DNA of 55,665 bases from Actinomycetota bacterium (GTDB lineage: Bacteria; Actinomycetota; Acidimicrobiia; Acidimicrobiales; JAJPHD01). The notes beneath the pieces were generated by a model that worked only from the letters and a program-made list of their open reading frames with translations, ran no database searches and had not been told where the DNA came from. Position 1 is the first letter of the stretch, and each line of letters begins with the position of its first letter. Both the position numbers and the translations under genes were made by a program. The stretch covers positions 1 through 55,665 of the forward strand of contig JAJPHD010000025.1 of the NCBI GenBank assembly GCA_021325455.1, read 5' to 3'. Shown here in pieces: positions 34,275 to 42,742 of this stretch.

Positions 34275-35884
34275 CGGCTGGGAAGGGGCTTGGCCACCGC
34301 CCCTGCCGGGCAGGCCCGGGGGTCGAAGCTGGGGAGCTTGGGGCGGGGGGGCAGCACCGGGCTCACCCCCGCGTTGTCGGCCGACTGGCTGGCCTGGGGG
34401 GCCCGGGCTGCCGTCGAGGTGGTGCTGGCCGAGGTGGTGGTCGTCCGGTGGCGGGCGGCCGGGGGCCTGGCCACGGCGAGCTTGGAGCCGGTCACCACCA
34501 CCACGTCGGTCCCGGCCGGGGTGGCCGGCCCGGCGGCCGTCCTGGCCATTCCCATGGTGACCTCGCCGGCCAGCTCCTGGGCCACCCGCTCGGCATCGGC
34601 CAGGTGCCCGGGGGAGTAGCGCACCACCGTCTCGGCGGGCTGTCCCGTAACCAGGGTGGAGCCGGTGTCCGTCACCTTGAATCCGAGGGCCCGGAGCGAG
34701 CGGGCCACGCTCGCCGCCTGGCCCGGGATGCCCGAGCCGTTGAGCACGCTCACGCTGACGTGGCGGGGGGCCACCGCCTGGCCAGGAGGCCGGGGCAGGC
34801 CGAGGGCCTTGTCGATGGTCTGCTGGTCCACGGGCTCGAGGGGCATGACCACGTCCCCGTAGTCGACGCCGTCGTACACGTAGCTGTTGGCGTAGGCGAT
34901 GGGGAGGGTGTAGGAGGGCATGGTCGCCGGGTTCACATGGCGGAAGTCCCGTACCAGGCGGACCATGGTGCCAAGGGTGAACCCGGAGTCCACCTTGAGC
35001 TGGGGAGCGATGTCGCCGACGACGTTGTTGGCCCTGATCGGGTTGGCCAGTCCCTCGTGGATCACCTGGCTCGCCAGTGCCTTCAGGAACTGGTGGTCCC
35101 GCTGGATCCTCGAGAGGTCCCCCAGGCCGTCGTAGTGCCAAGCGCCGTCGTGGAAGTAGAACATGTGCCGGGCCCGCACCAGGGCCAGGGCCTGGGTGCC
35201 GTTCAGGTGCAGGCATCCGGTGGTGGGGACGTCCAGGCCGGAGTAGGCGTCCTTCACGGGGTCGGGGAAGTACATGTCGATCCCGCCCAGGTCGTTCACC
35301 ACCCGCTGGAAGGTGTCGAAGTTGAGCTCCACGTAGTGGTTGATGGGGATGCCGAGGTCGTCCTGGATGGTCTGCACCAGCCGCTGAGGGCTGACGTTCA
35401 AGGCGTCGTCCACCCGCAGGGCCCGGTGCGTGCCGGGTATGGGGAGCCACAGGTCCCTCGGTATGGAGAGCAAGGCAGCCTTGCGGGTGGCCGGGTCCAA
35501 GTGGAGGACCATGGTGACGTCGCTGCGCCCCCCGCCCACCTGGGCACAGGAGCCGAACTGGGCGGCCTGCTTGCCGTTGAGGACGCAGCGGGAGTTGTTG
35601 CCCACCAGGAGGATGTTCATGGGAGGCAGGCTCCCACCGGTACCTCCCCCGGAGCTGTCCCCGTCTCCCGCCTGGGGACTGTCCCCCGAGAACGGCTTGG
35701 TGAGGGCGGGCACGGAGACCTTGGCGATCTGGCCGTAGCGGTAGCGGAGGTAGGCATAGCCGCCCGCTGCCAGGAGCCCGGCCAGCACCACCACGCAGAC
35801 CGCCCCGATGACGAGCCGGCGCAGCCAGCTCCGCTGCCTCCGGTGCCGGGCGGGCGCGCGCCGATCCGGGGTCGAAGAGCTCAT
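34271..35884 (-). CDS. LytR-CpsA-Psr family wall-polymer ligase
   Basis: This 537-aa membrane-anchored protein has a cytoplasmic Arg-rich N terminus, one TM helix (about residues 25-45) and an extracellular LCP domain (about 88-260: NILLVGNNSRC, RSDVTMVLHLDP, SIPRDLW with the phosphate-binding Arg, NHYVELNFDTFQRVVNDLGGI, ALALVRARH). A LytR_C domain follows (VSVLNGSGIPGQAASVA...), and a Thr/Ser/Pro tail. It should attach teichoic-acid or arabinogalactan-like polymers to peptidoglycan. GGAGGAGG directly precedes the ATG and TAGCAT lies 8 nt away. It is divergent from the ISOCOT-like gene. Confidence 0.9.
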   Translation of the reverse strand: MSSSTPDRRAPARHRRQRSWLRRLVIGAVCVVVLAGLLAAGGYAYLRYRYGQIAKVSVPALTKPFSGDSPQAGDGDSSGGGTGGSLPPMNILLVGNNSRCVLNGKQAAQFGSCAQVGGGRSDVTMVLHLDPATRKAALLSIPRDLWLPIPGTHRALRVDDALNVSPQRLVQTIQDDLGIPINHYVELNFDTFQRVVNDLGGIDMYFPDPVKDAYSGLDVPTTGCLHLNGTQALALVRARHMFYFHDGAWHYDGLGDLSRIQRDHQFLKALASQVIHEGLANPIRANNVVGDIAPQLKVDSGFTLGTMVRLVRDFRHVNPATMPSYTLPIAYANSYVYDGVDYGDVVMPLEPVDQQTIDKALGLPRPPGQAVAPRHVSVSVLNGSGIPGQAASVARSLRALGFKVTDTGSTLVTGQPAETVVRYSPGHLADAERVAQELAGEVTMGMARTAAGPATPAGTDVVVVTGSKLAVARPPAARHRTTTTSASTTSTAARAPQASQSADNAGVSPVLPPRPKLPSFDPRACPAGAVAKPLPSR

Positions 35885-35982
35885 CCTCCTCCATGCTAGA
35901 GAGGCGGTGGCGGGCTCCTGTCGTCACCCGGGCCCGGCCCGGTCAGGGGGCACGGGCGCCCGTCCCGGCCCCCGGCGGGGGC

Positions 35983-35988
35983 TAGCGT
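35983..35988 (+). promoter_or_regulatory. -10-like box TAGCGT, leaderless start at 35996
   Basis: TAGCGT lies 7 nt before GTG 35996 of the ISOCOT-like gene and would exclude the alternative GTG at 35987. Confidence 0.5.
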
Positions 35989-35995
35989 GGCCGCG

Positions 35996-36802
35996 GTGCA
36001 CCCCATCGAGCGCCTGCGCTACGTGGCCCGGGCAGGCGGAGCACCCCCGTCGTCCCTGGTGCGGGAGGCGGCAGGAGCGCTGGCCGGCTTTGCCGATGAC
36101 CCAGCCGGACTGGTCACGGCTTGCCGGCGCCTGGTCGACCGCCATCCCCAGGTGGGCCCCATGTGGTGGCTGGCGGCGCGCATCCTCCAGGCTCCCAACC
36201 CTGTGGCCGAGGCCTGGCGGGTGGCCGACGAGCTGGACGAGGACCCCACCGCCGGCGTGCTCGCCGCTGCCATACCCGAGGCGGCGGCAGTGGTGGTGAT
36301 CGGGTGGCCGGAGCTGATCGGCTCGGCCCTGCGCCGACGGGGTGACCTGGAGGTCCTGGTGGTGGACGCCCTGGGCGAGGGGACGGCCCTGGCCCGCCGG
36401 CTGCGCAGCTCGCTCGAGGATGTGGTGGAGGTGGCCGAGTCCGGCCTGAGCGCCGCCGTGGCGGCGTCGGACCTGGTGCTGGTGGAGGCCCTGGCGATGG
36501 GGGAGGGCGGGGCGGTGGCCACCAGCGGCTCGTGGGCGGCCGCCGCCGTGGCCAGGTCCGCCGGGGTGCCGGCCTGGGTGGTGGCCGGCGCCGGCCGGGT
36601 GCTGCCCCCACCCCTGTGGGAGGCGCTGGCCCGGCGCTTGGACGACGACCCCGAGGAGCCCTGGGAACGGCCGTACGAGGTGGTTCCCCTGGACCTGGTG
36701 AGCCAGGTAGTGGCACCCGGTGGGCCTGAGGGCGTGGAGGCTGCACTGGCCCGGGCCGACTGCCCGGTGGCGCCCGAGCTGCTCCGGCCCATCGGCGCCT
36801 GA
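35996..36802 (+). CDS. ISOCOT/eIF-2B-like fold protein of unknown function
   Basis: This 268-aa protein resembles the eIF-2B/MtnA (ISOCOT) fold: an all-helical N terminus, then VVVIGWPELIGSALRRR, LEVLVVDA, a DLVLVEALAMGEGGAVATSGSWAAAAVARSAGVPAWVVAG stretch in place of the ligand-binding DGxxxNKxGT region, and a short C-terminal cap. It lacks enough signature residues to call a methylthioribose-1-phosphate isomerase. GTG 35996 lies 7 nt from TAGCGT; GTG 35987 is also in frame. The function is unknown. Confidence 0.65.
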   Translation: MHPIERLRYVARAGGAPPSSLVREAAGALAGFADDPAGLVTACRRLVDRHPQVGPMWWLAARILQAPNPVAEAWRVADELDEDPTAGVLAAAIPEAAAVVVIGWPELIGSALRRRGDLEVLVVDALGEGTALARRLRSSLEDVVEVAESGLSAAVAASDLVLVEALAMGEGGAVATSGSWAAAAVARSAGVPAWVVAGAGRVLPPPLWEALARRLDDDPEEPWERPYEVVPLDLVSQVVAPGGPEGVEAALARADCPVAPELLRPIGA

Positions 36803-36852
36803 TCTCCCCTCCCACCTGGCTGGCGGAAGCTGCCCAGGGGCAGACTGCTGGG

Positions 36853-37311
36853 ATGAGCAGACGAGCTGAGATCGCCATGACCGAGGAGGAGGTGGAGAGG
36901 TTCCTGCAGGGCCGGCGGCACATGAGCGTGGCCACCATTGGCGCCACGGGACAGCCACACCTGGTGGCCATGTGGTACGGCTTCCTCGACGACAGCCCGG
37001 CGTTCTGGACCTACCGCCGCTCCCAGAAGGCGGTAAACCTTCGCCGGGACCCGCGCCTCACCTGCCTGGTCGAGGACGGCGACACCTACGACACCCTGCG
37101 GGGCGTGGAGCTGGTCGGACGGGCGACCCTGATAGAGGACCAGCAGACCGTGGCGGCCGTCGGCCGGAGCGTGGCCGAGCGCTACAGCGGCCCCCTCGAC
37201 GACTCGGCCCGGGCCGCCCTGCTGGAGAGCGCCGCCAAGCGGGTGGCGGTGAGGATCGAGGTGGAAAGGGTGGTCTCCTGGGACCACCGCAAGCTGGGCG
37301 GGAGGTACTGA
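36853..37311 (+). CDS. PPOX-class / F420-dependent flavin-split-barrel protein
   Basis: This 152-aa protein belongs to the split-barrel FDOR/pyridoxamine-phosphate-oxidase group: MTEEEVERFLQGRRHMSVATIGATGQPHLVAMWYGFLD, FWTYRRSQKAVNLRRDPRLTCLVEDGDTY and a C-terminal IEVERVVSWDHRKL. The RRSQKxxNLRRDPR strand is typical of the F420-binding FDOR-B members of actinobacteria, so I favour an F420-linked reductase over PNP oxidase. CAGACT lies 6 nt before the ATG. It is followed 4 nt later by an SDR gene. Confidence 0.8.
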   Translation: MSRRAEIAMTEEEVERFLQGRRHMSVATIGATGQPHLVAMWYGFLDDSPAFWTYRRSQKAVNLRRDPRLTCLVEDGDTYDTLRGVELVGRATLIEDQQTVAAVGRSVAERYSGPLDDSARAALLESAAKRVAVRIEVERVVSWDHRKLGGRY

Positions 37312-37315
37312 GGGC

Positions 37316-38062
37316 ATGGATCTGGGTCTGAACGGCAAGCGGGCGGCGGTGGCCGCCGCCTCCACGGGCCTCGGGTTGGCCAGCGCCAGGGCGCTGGCCA
37401 GCGAAGGGGTGCGGGTGGCCATCTGTGGCCGGGACAGGGACCGCATCGAGCGGGCCGCTGCCTCCCTGCCAGGGGAGGCCGTTGCCCTGGTGGCTGACGT
37501 GTCCTCGCCTGAAGGTGCGGCCGGGTTCGTCCGCCAGGCTTCGCAATCCCTGGGAGGCCTGGACATCCTGGTGACCAACGCCGGTGGCCCGCCTGCGGGC
37601 AACTTCAGTGCCACCGACCTCAGCGCCTACCAGGCTGCCCTCAACCTCAACCTCATGTCGGTGGTGGCCATGTGCCACGAAGCCGTTCCCGCCATGCGGG
37701 CCCAGGGGTGGGGGAGGGTGGTGGCCATCACCTCGATCTCGGTCCGCCAGCCCATCCCCACCCTGATCCTGTCCAACACGGCCCGGGCAGGCGCCACCGC
37801 GTTCCTCAAGACCCTGGCCACCGAGGTGGCCCCCAACGGCGTGACAGTGAACTCCGTCCAGCCCGGCTATCACGCCACCGACCGGCTGCGGGCCCTGCGG
37901 GGGGACGCCGTGGACCAGCTGGCCGAGGAGATCCCCGCCAGGATGCTCGGCGATCCCGCCGACTTCGGCGCCGTGATCACCTTCCTCTGCTCCCAGCAAG
38001 CCCGGTTCATGACCGGCGCAGCCATACCAGTGGATGGAGGCGAGGCCAGGGGCCTGCAGTAG
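37316..38062 (+). CDS. SDR-family oxidoreductase with altered catalytic residues
   Basis: This 248-aa Rossmann-fold protein is like 3-oxoacyl-ACP reductase. The nucleotide-binding loop AAASTGLGLASA and NAGG are present, and Ser140 is in place. The catalytic Tyr and Lys are not: the YxxxK position reads S153-N-T-A-R157. A BKR-like SDR subgroup with an incomplete tetrad is known, so the gene may encode a working enzyme with different chemistry, or a non-catalytic protein. It has a GGAGGT RBS 9 nt upstream and follows the FDOR gene by 4 nt. Confidence 0.85.
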   Translation: MDLGLNGKRAAVAAASTGLGLASARALASEGVRVAICGRDRDRIERAAASLPGEAVALVADVSSPEGAAGFVRQASQSLGGLDILVTNAGGPPAGNFSATDLSAYQAALNLNLMSVVAMCHEAVPAMRAQGWGRVVAITSISVRQPIPTLILSNTARAGATAFLKTLATEVAPNGVTVNSVQPGYHATDRLRALRGDAVDQLAEEIPARMLGDPADFGAVITFLCSQQARFMTGAAIPVDGGEARGLQ

Positions 38063-38065
38063 GGT
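38060..38065 (+). promoter_or_regulatory. -10-like box TAGGGT, leaderless start at 38073
   Basis: TAGGGT overlaps the end of the SDR gene (its TAG stop is part of the box) and lies 7 nt before ATG 38073. Confidence 0.5.
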
Positions 38066-38072
38066 CGGACCC

Positions 38073-38753
38073 ATGGGAGAGATGATCACCTTTGCCAGCA
38101 ACGGCGGCACCGACCAGGGCTACCTGGCCACTCCGGCATCGGGTCGGGGCCCAGGTGTGGTCGTGATCCAGGAGTGGTGGGGCCTCGTCCCCCACATCAA
38201 GGACGTGTGCGAGCGCTTCGCCGGCGAGGGCTTCGTGGCGCTGGCCCCCGACCTCTACCGGGGCAAGACCGTCGACGAGCCCGACGAGGCCCAAAAGACC
38301 ATGATGGGGATGCGCATCGAGCAGGCCGCCAAGGACATGAGCGGGGCGGTCGACGAGGTCGACCGGCGCTCCACGGGCTCGGGGGTGGGGGTCGTCGGGT
38401 ACTGCATGGGGGGTGGCCTGGCCCTGGTGCTGGCCTGCCAGCGCCCGGACAGGGTCAAGGCCGTGGCCCCCTACTACGGGGTCATCGGGGGCCCCATCCC
38501 CCGTCCGGACTTCTCGGCCATGACGGCTGCCGTCCAGGGCCACTACGCCACCCACGATGACTTCGCCGGCCCGGAGGTGGCCCGCTCGCTGGAGGACGAC
38601 CTGCGGGGGCTCGGCAAGGAGGTCGAGTTCTTCATCTACCCCGACACCCACCACGGGTTCTTCAACGACACCCGGCCCGGCCAGTACTCGCCGGAGGCAT
38701 CCCGGCAGGCGTGGGAGCGGACCGTGGCCTTCTTCAGGGAGCACCTCGGGTGA
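38073..38753 (+). CDS. Dienelactone hydrolase family protein
   Basis: This 226-aa alpha/beta hydrolase shows the nucleophile Cys111 in GYCMGG and the active-site His in DTHHGFFND, with the family EWWGL block near residue 30. Dienelactone hydrolase opens lactones in the chlorocatechol path, but most family members have unknown substrates. ATG 38073 has TAGGGT 7 nt upstream and no RBS, so a leaderless start is likely even though the SDR gene ends only 10 nt before it. Confidence 0.88.
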   Translation: MGEMITFASNGGTDQGYLATPASGRGPGVVVIQEWWGLVPHIKDVCERFAGEGFVALAPDLYRGKTVDEPDEAQKTMMGMRIEQAAKDMSGAVDEVDRRSTGSGVGVVGYCMGGGLALVLACQRPDRVKAVAPYYGVIGGPIPRPDFSAMTAAVQGHYATHDDFAGPEVARSLEDDLRGLGKEVEFFIYPDTHHGFFNDTRPGQYSPEASRQAWERTVAFFREHLG

Positions 38754-38813
38754 GTGGACAGAGGGGGCGGGGGGAGCGAGCGGCCCTTTGGGGGATTTCA
38801 AGGACCGTCGGCC

Positions 38814-39773
38814 ATGTCGGCCCGTAGCAGGGAGCTTCCCCGTCGCTCCTGCCTGTCGGTGCCCGGGTCGAGCGAGCGCTTCCTGGCCAAGGCGCCCGGG
38901 GTGCCGGCGGACATGACCTTCCTCGACCTCGAGGACTCGGTGGCCCCCCTGGAGAAGGAGGCGGCCCGAGCCAAGGTCGTGGAGGCCGTGAAGAACCAGG
39001 ATTGGGGGGACCGGGTCCTTTGCGTCAGGGTGAACTCCTGGGACACCCGCTGGACCTACGGGGACGTGATCGAGGTGGTGGGCCAGGCTGGCGAGCGGCT
39101 CGACGAGATCATGATGCCCAAGGTGGAGAGGGCGGCCGAGGTGGTGGCCATGGACCTGTTGCTCACCCAGGTGGAGGCGAATGCCGGGTTGCCGCCCGGC
39201 CATATCGGCATAGAGGCCCAGATAGAGACGGCTCGTGGCCTCATCGATGTGGAGGAGATCTGCGCCGCGTCGGGCCGGCTGGAGGCCATCGTGTTCGGGC
39301 CGGCCGACTTCGCCGCATCCGTGGAGATGCCCGTGCTCACCGGCGGCATCCAGGTGCCCGAGTACCCCGGGGACCACTTCCACTACGTGCTGTCCAAGAT
39401 CCTCATGGCCGGGAGGGCCAACGGCCTCCAGGTGATCGACGGGCCGTTCCTCAGGATCCGGGAGATGGATGCCTTCCGGGACTACTGCCAGCGGTCCCGG
39501 GTGCTCGGCTACGACGGCAAGTGGGCTCTTCACCCCGACCAGGTGGCGGTGCTGAACGAGGTCTTCTCGCCCACCCAGGAGCAGTTCGACCAGGCCTGGG
39601 ACATCCTGGATGCTTACCGGCGGGCCACCGAGGGGGACGGCGGTGGCGAGCGCCGGGGGGCAGTCATGTTCGGGGACGAGATGATCGACGAGGCCAGTCG
39701 CAAGATGGCCATCAAGTTCGTGGCGAGGGGCGAGCGGGGGGGCCTGCGGCGCAGCGTGCCCCCGGCCAGGTGA
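38814..39773 (+). CDS. CitE/HpcH-family malyl-CoA lyase-like protein
   Basis: This 319-aa TIM-barrel protein has RRSCLSVPGSSERFLAKA, LDLEDSVAPLEKEAAR, MMPKVERAAEVV, IGIEAQIETARGL (active-site Glu) and GKWALHPDQV. It matches the CitE-like proteins that sit in actinobacterial ethylmalonyl-CoA clusters, where the enzyme cleaves beta-methylmalyl-CoA or malyl-CoA to glyoxylate plus propionyl- or acetyl-CoA. ATG 38814 was taken because AAGGAC lies 8 nt upstream and the longer frame to 38754 is low-complexity. The methylsuccinyl-CoA dehydrogenase-like and mesaconyl-CoA hydratase-like genes nearby support this role. Confidence 0.82.
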   Translation: MSARSRELPRRSCLSVPGSSERFLAKAPGVPADMTFLDLEDSVAPLEKEAARAKVVEAVKNQDWGDRVLCVRVNSWDTRWTYGDVIEVVGQAGERLDEIMMPKVERAAEVVAMDLLLTQVEANAGLPPGHIGIEAQIETARGLIDVEEICAASGRLEAIVFGPADFAASVEMPVLTGGIQVPEYPGDHFHYVLSKILMAGRANGLQVIDGPFLRIREMDAFRDYCQRSRVLGYDGKWALHPDQVAVLNEVFSPTQEQFDQAWDILDAYRRATEGDGGGERRGAVMFGDEMIDEASRKMAIKFVARGERGGLRRSVPPAR

Positions 39774-39806
39774 GGTCCCCGGGGGGTCGCGGGTAGGACA
39801 CCGGTC

Positions 39807-40118
39807 GTGGCAGAGTCGCACGTGCAGAGGCCGTCTCCCGGAGGACCGTCCCGCTGGCGGCCGCCGCCCAAGCGGCTGGCGCCGGTCTTCCGGGAGCTGC
39901 TGGCGGCCGGGATGGTGAAGAGGACCGGCCCCCACGGGGCCTGGGAGCTGACGGGGGAAGCCCGCCGGCTGCTGGACCAGCTGGACCGGGTGTCGCCCGA
40001 CCCGTCCAAGGTGGAGCTCTACTTCGGGCAGCGCTGCTCGGTGTGCGGGGAGGACACCGTGACCCGTCGCCGGGACGGTCGCCAGCTGTGCAACCGCTGT
40101 CTGCGCAGAGTGGCTTAG
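39807..40118 (+). CDS. Small winged-helix-like plus zinc-ribbon protein
   Basis: This 103-aa protein is not one I recognise. Residues about 22-60 (KRLAPVFRELLAAGMVKRTGPHGAWELTGEARRLLDQL) look like a winged-helix segment, and the C terminus has a CSVC...CNRC zinc ribbon. A DNA- or RNA-binding role is possible. GTG 39807 has TAGGAC 7 nt upstream and no RBS. It lies between the malyl-CoA lyase-like and methylsuccinyl-CoA dehydrogenase-like genes and could be a local regulator; this is a guess from position. Confidence 0.6.
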   Translation: MAESHVQRPSPGGPSRWRPPPKRLAPVFRELLAAGMVKRTGPHGAWELTGEARRLLDQLDRVSPDPSKVELYFGQRCSVCGEDTVTRRRDGRQLCNRCLRRVA

Positions 40119-40167
40119 GGGGAGCGGCTGCTTCAGGGGGCGTCCGGTGGCGGGCCCTGGCGGGGGA

Positions 40168-41808
40168 TCAGGCGGTGGCGGCGGCGACGAGGTGGCGGGC
40201 GATGACCTTGAGGGCCAGGGTCTCGTCGGCGCCCTCGAATATCGAAAGGACCCTGGCATCAACGAAGTACCGGCTCACCGCGTACTCCTCGGCGTACCCC
40301 ATCCCCCCGTGCACCTGCATGGCCTCCCGGGTGACCCATTCGGCCGCCCGGCAGGCGTAGGCCTTGACCATGGAGGACTCGGTGCCGCCTTCTCCCTTGG
40401 CCATGAGCCGGGCCACCTGGTAGGCGAACTGGCGGCAGGCCTGGATGGTGACGGCCATCCGGGCCAGCTTGACCTGGGTGAGCTGGTAGTCGGCGATGGG
40501 CCGGCCGAACACCACCCTCTCCCGGGCGTAGGCCAGGGCCGCTTCGTAGGCGGCTTGCATGACGCCCAAGGCCCTGGCTGCCGTCTGCAGGCGGCCGTTC
40601 TCGAACCCCTCCATCTGCAGGTAGAAGCCCCTGCCCTCGCCGGCGTCTCCTCCCACGAGGTTGTCAGCGGGCACCCTCCAGCCGTCGAAGGCGATCTCGT
40701 AGGAGTGCATGCCCCGGTAGCCGATGGTGTCGATGGCCCTGCCCTCCATGCGCCCGCCGCCATCCTGGGTGAAGGCGAAATGGCTGCCGGCGGCCCTGGG
40801 CTTCTCCACCACGAACAGGGACAGGCCGCGGTGGGCCTTGGCACGGTCGGGGTCGGTGCGGGCCAGGAGCATGAGCACCTCGGCCCGCCCGGCGAACGTG
40901 CACCACGTCTTGGTGCCCTGGATGCGCCAGGCGCCGTCGTCCCCTCGTGTGGCGGTACACGCCAGGTTTGCGACGTCGGACCCGTGGTCGGGCTCGGTGA
41001 CCGCCACGGCCGCCATCACCTCACCCGAGGCCAACCTGGGGAGCCACCGCCTCCTCTGGTCCTCCGTGCCGCCCTTCACCAGGGCCCGGGTGAGGATCTC
41101 CGGCCTGGTGATGAGAGACCCACCCGCCCCGAGGGAGGCCCGGGAAAGCTCCTCGGTCGCCACCACCATGCCCAGGTAGTCGTGCTCCCCTCCCGAGGCA
41201 AAGCCGCCGTAGGCCTCCGGCACGGACAGCCCGAAGGCCCCCAGCTGGGCCAGGCCGGCCAGGATCTCCTCGGGGATGTCCTCGTTGTGCCGGTGGATCC
41301 TCTCGGCCAGGGGCGCGATCCTCTCCTCGGCGAAGCGGCGGAAGGTGTCCGCCACCAGCTGGAAGTCCTCGTCGAGGTGCCGGGGGCCCTCCTGGCCCGA
41401 CAGGGCGGCCAGGTAGCCGGGGTCCCGGAAGGTGGCGAGGAAGGCCCGGGTGGGCTCCAGCAGGGCCGGTTCCACGCCCCAGGCTGCCTCGCGCCCGAGG
41501 AGGGAGCCCCACAGGGAGGCCACCGTGTCGGCAACCGAGGCACAGGCCATGGCCGCCTCGAGCTCGCCCTTGGTGCCGTAGTCCAGGCAGGCCCGGGCCG
41601 CCTCCACGGCCGCCGCAGCGTGGGCCAGGTCGTAGGCCAGGGCCTGGTGGCGGTCGATGCCCTCCGGGGAGGCTGGGGCCCCCTCGCCCCCCGAGCCGGT
41701 GGCGGCCTCGGGGGAGGCCCTGGCGGCCAGGGTGGCGGCTCCCCGGCCTACGACCTCCGTAGCGAGGTCCAGGGCGCCGGATGCTGCCTGCAGGTCCGGA
41801 GGGGGCAT
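40168..41808 (-). CDS. Methylsuccinyl-CoA dehydrogenase-like acyl-CoA dehydrogenase
   Basis: This 546-aa flavoenzyme has an extra N-terminal helical region of about 170 residues before a normal acyl-CoA dehydrogenase core, as in methylsuccinyl-CoA dehydrogenase (Mcd) of the ethylmalonyl-CoA pathway. Blocks such as HRHNEDIPEEILAGL, GEHDYLGMVVATEELSR, GSLITRPEILTRALVKGGT and SIFEGADETLALKV fit that group from memory. It would oxidise (2S)-methylsuccinyl-CoA to mesaconyl-CoA. ATG 41808 was chosen because the upstream frame is low-complexity; TAGAGT lies 10 nt before it. A general acyl-CoA dehydrogenase is the alternative. Confidence 0.82.
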   Translation of the reverse strand: MPPPDLQAASGALDLATEVVGRGAATLAARASPEAATGSGGEGAPASPEGIDRHQALAYDLAHAAAAVEAARACLDYGTKGELEAAMACASVADTVASLWGSLLGREAAWGVEPALLEPTRAFLATFRDPGYLAALSGQEGPRHLDEDFQLVADTFRRFAEERIAPLAERIHRHNEDIPEEILAGLAQLGAFGLSVPEAYGGFASGGEHDYLGMVVATEELSRASLGAGGSLITRPEILTRALVKGGTEDQRRRWLPRLASGEVMAAVAVTEPDHGSDVANLACTATRGDDGAWRIQGTKTWCTFAGRAEVLMLLARTDPDRAKAHRGLSLFVVEKPRAAGSHFAFTQDGGGRMEGRAIDTIGYRGMHSYEIAFDGWRVPADNLVGGDAGEGRGFYLQMEGFENGRLQTAARALGVMQAAYEAALAYARERVVFGRPIADYQLTQVKLARMAVTIQACRQFAYQVARLMAKGEGGTESSMVKAYACRAAEWVTREAMQVHGGMGYAEEYAVSRYFVDARVLSIFEGADETLALKVIARHLVAAATA

Positions 41809-41893
41809 CGGGTGAGCGACTCTATGCCGTTGGGGGGTCGGTGGCGAGCGGGCGGGCTTCGCCGGCGGGGCGAGTCTCGCCGGCGGGTGTCGG

Positions 41894-42742
41894 TCAGCGG
41901 GGCGGCCCGTTCGACCCGGCGACCAGGGCTGTGGTGTGCAGGTCACCGTGGTCGCACACCGTCTGGTCGAGGGCCACCTTGAGCTGGGTGGTCTGGTTGG
42001 GAGGCGTCACCTCGAGGGTGGCCGACGGAGGCTCGCAGCCGCCGCCGGCGGTGGGGACGTCGGACCAGGTCACATCGGTGGAGGCCGTCCCTCCGGGCCG
42101 GAGCACGACGGTCCGGGGGCCGGGGTCGCTCCGGAAGTAGGTGGGCCCCCGCACCGCTCGGGAGGGGATGGGGGCGCCGGCGGCGTCGTAGAGGCCCAGG
42201 CCCACGTAGCCGTGCATGACACAGCTCTGGGAGGAGGCGTTGAGGAGCACCAGGATCATCCCGAGGTGCCCGCCCCGAGCCTCCCCGGGGGCGGGGTACG
42301 CCCGCACCGCCAGCTGGGCGGTGGTGCACTCCGGCAGGGGAGGCTGGCTCGAAGGCGGGGCGGCCTGGGCCAAGGTGGTGCCGGTGGCGCCCGTGGTCGT
42401 GGCCGTGGTGGAGGAGGCCGCCTGGGTGGCGCCCGGGGTGGTGGACGTGCGCCGGGAAGGATGGGCGGTCGCGGCGTGGGACCCCGAGCGGTGTGCCCGG
42501 GGACCCGAACCGGCTGCCGTCACGCGGGTGTAGTTGTGGCCCCCGGAGATCAGGGCTCCTGCGGCGGCTCCGCCGCCCAGGGCCACCATGGCCCCGGCCA
42601 GGGCAGCCGAGCCCACCATGCGCCGCTGGCGGGCACGGCGGCGGACCCGGGCGTCGATGCGCTGGGGCAGGTCGGGGGAGGGTTCGACGCTCGCTGCCCG
42701 CCGGCGCAGCTCGGCCCGGAGGCGGTTCTCCAGGTCACTCAC
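41894..42742 (-). CDS. Membrane-anchored DUF4232 protein, likely anti-sigma partner
   Basis: This 282-aa protein has a short charged cytoplasmic N terminus (about 1-40), one TM helix (about 42-66), a Thr/Ser/Ala linker and an extracellular DUF4232 domain (CTTAQLAVRAYPAPGEARGGHLGMILVLLNASSQSCVMHGYVGL...). It overlaps the ECF sigma gene by ATGA. Position suggests an anti-sigma factor or sensor, but the N terminus lacks a zinc-binding HxxxCxxC motif, so this is inference. DUF4232 is otherwise a secreted domain of unknown ligand. Confidence 0.75.
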   Translation of the reverse strand: MSDLENRLRAELRRRAASVEPSPDLPQRIDARVRRRARQRRMVGSAALAGAMVALGGGAAAGALISGGHNYTRVTAAGSGPRAHRSGSHAATAHPSRRTSTTPGATQAASSTTATTTGATGTTLAQAAPPSSQPPLPECTTAQLAVRAYPAPGEARGGHLGMILVLLNASSQSCVMHGYVGLGLYDAAGAPIPSRAVRGPTYFRSDPGPRTVVLRPGGTASTDVTWSDVPTAGGGCEPPSATLEVTPPNQTTQLKVALDQTVCDHGDLHTTALVAGSNGPPR

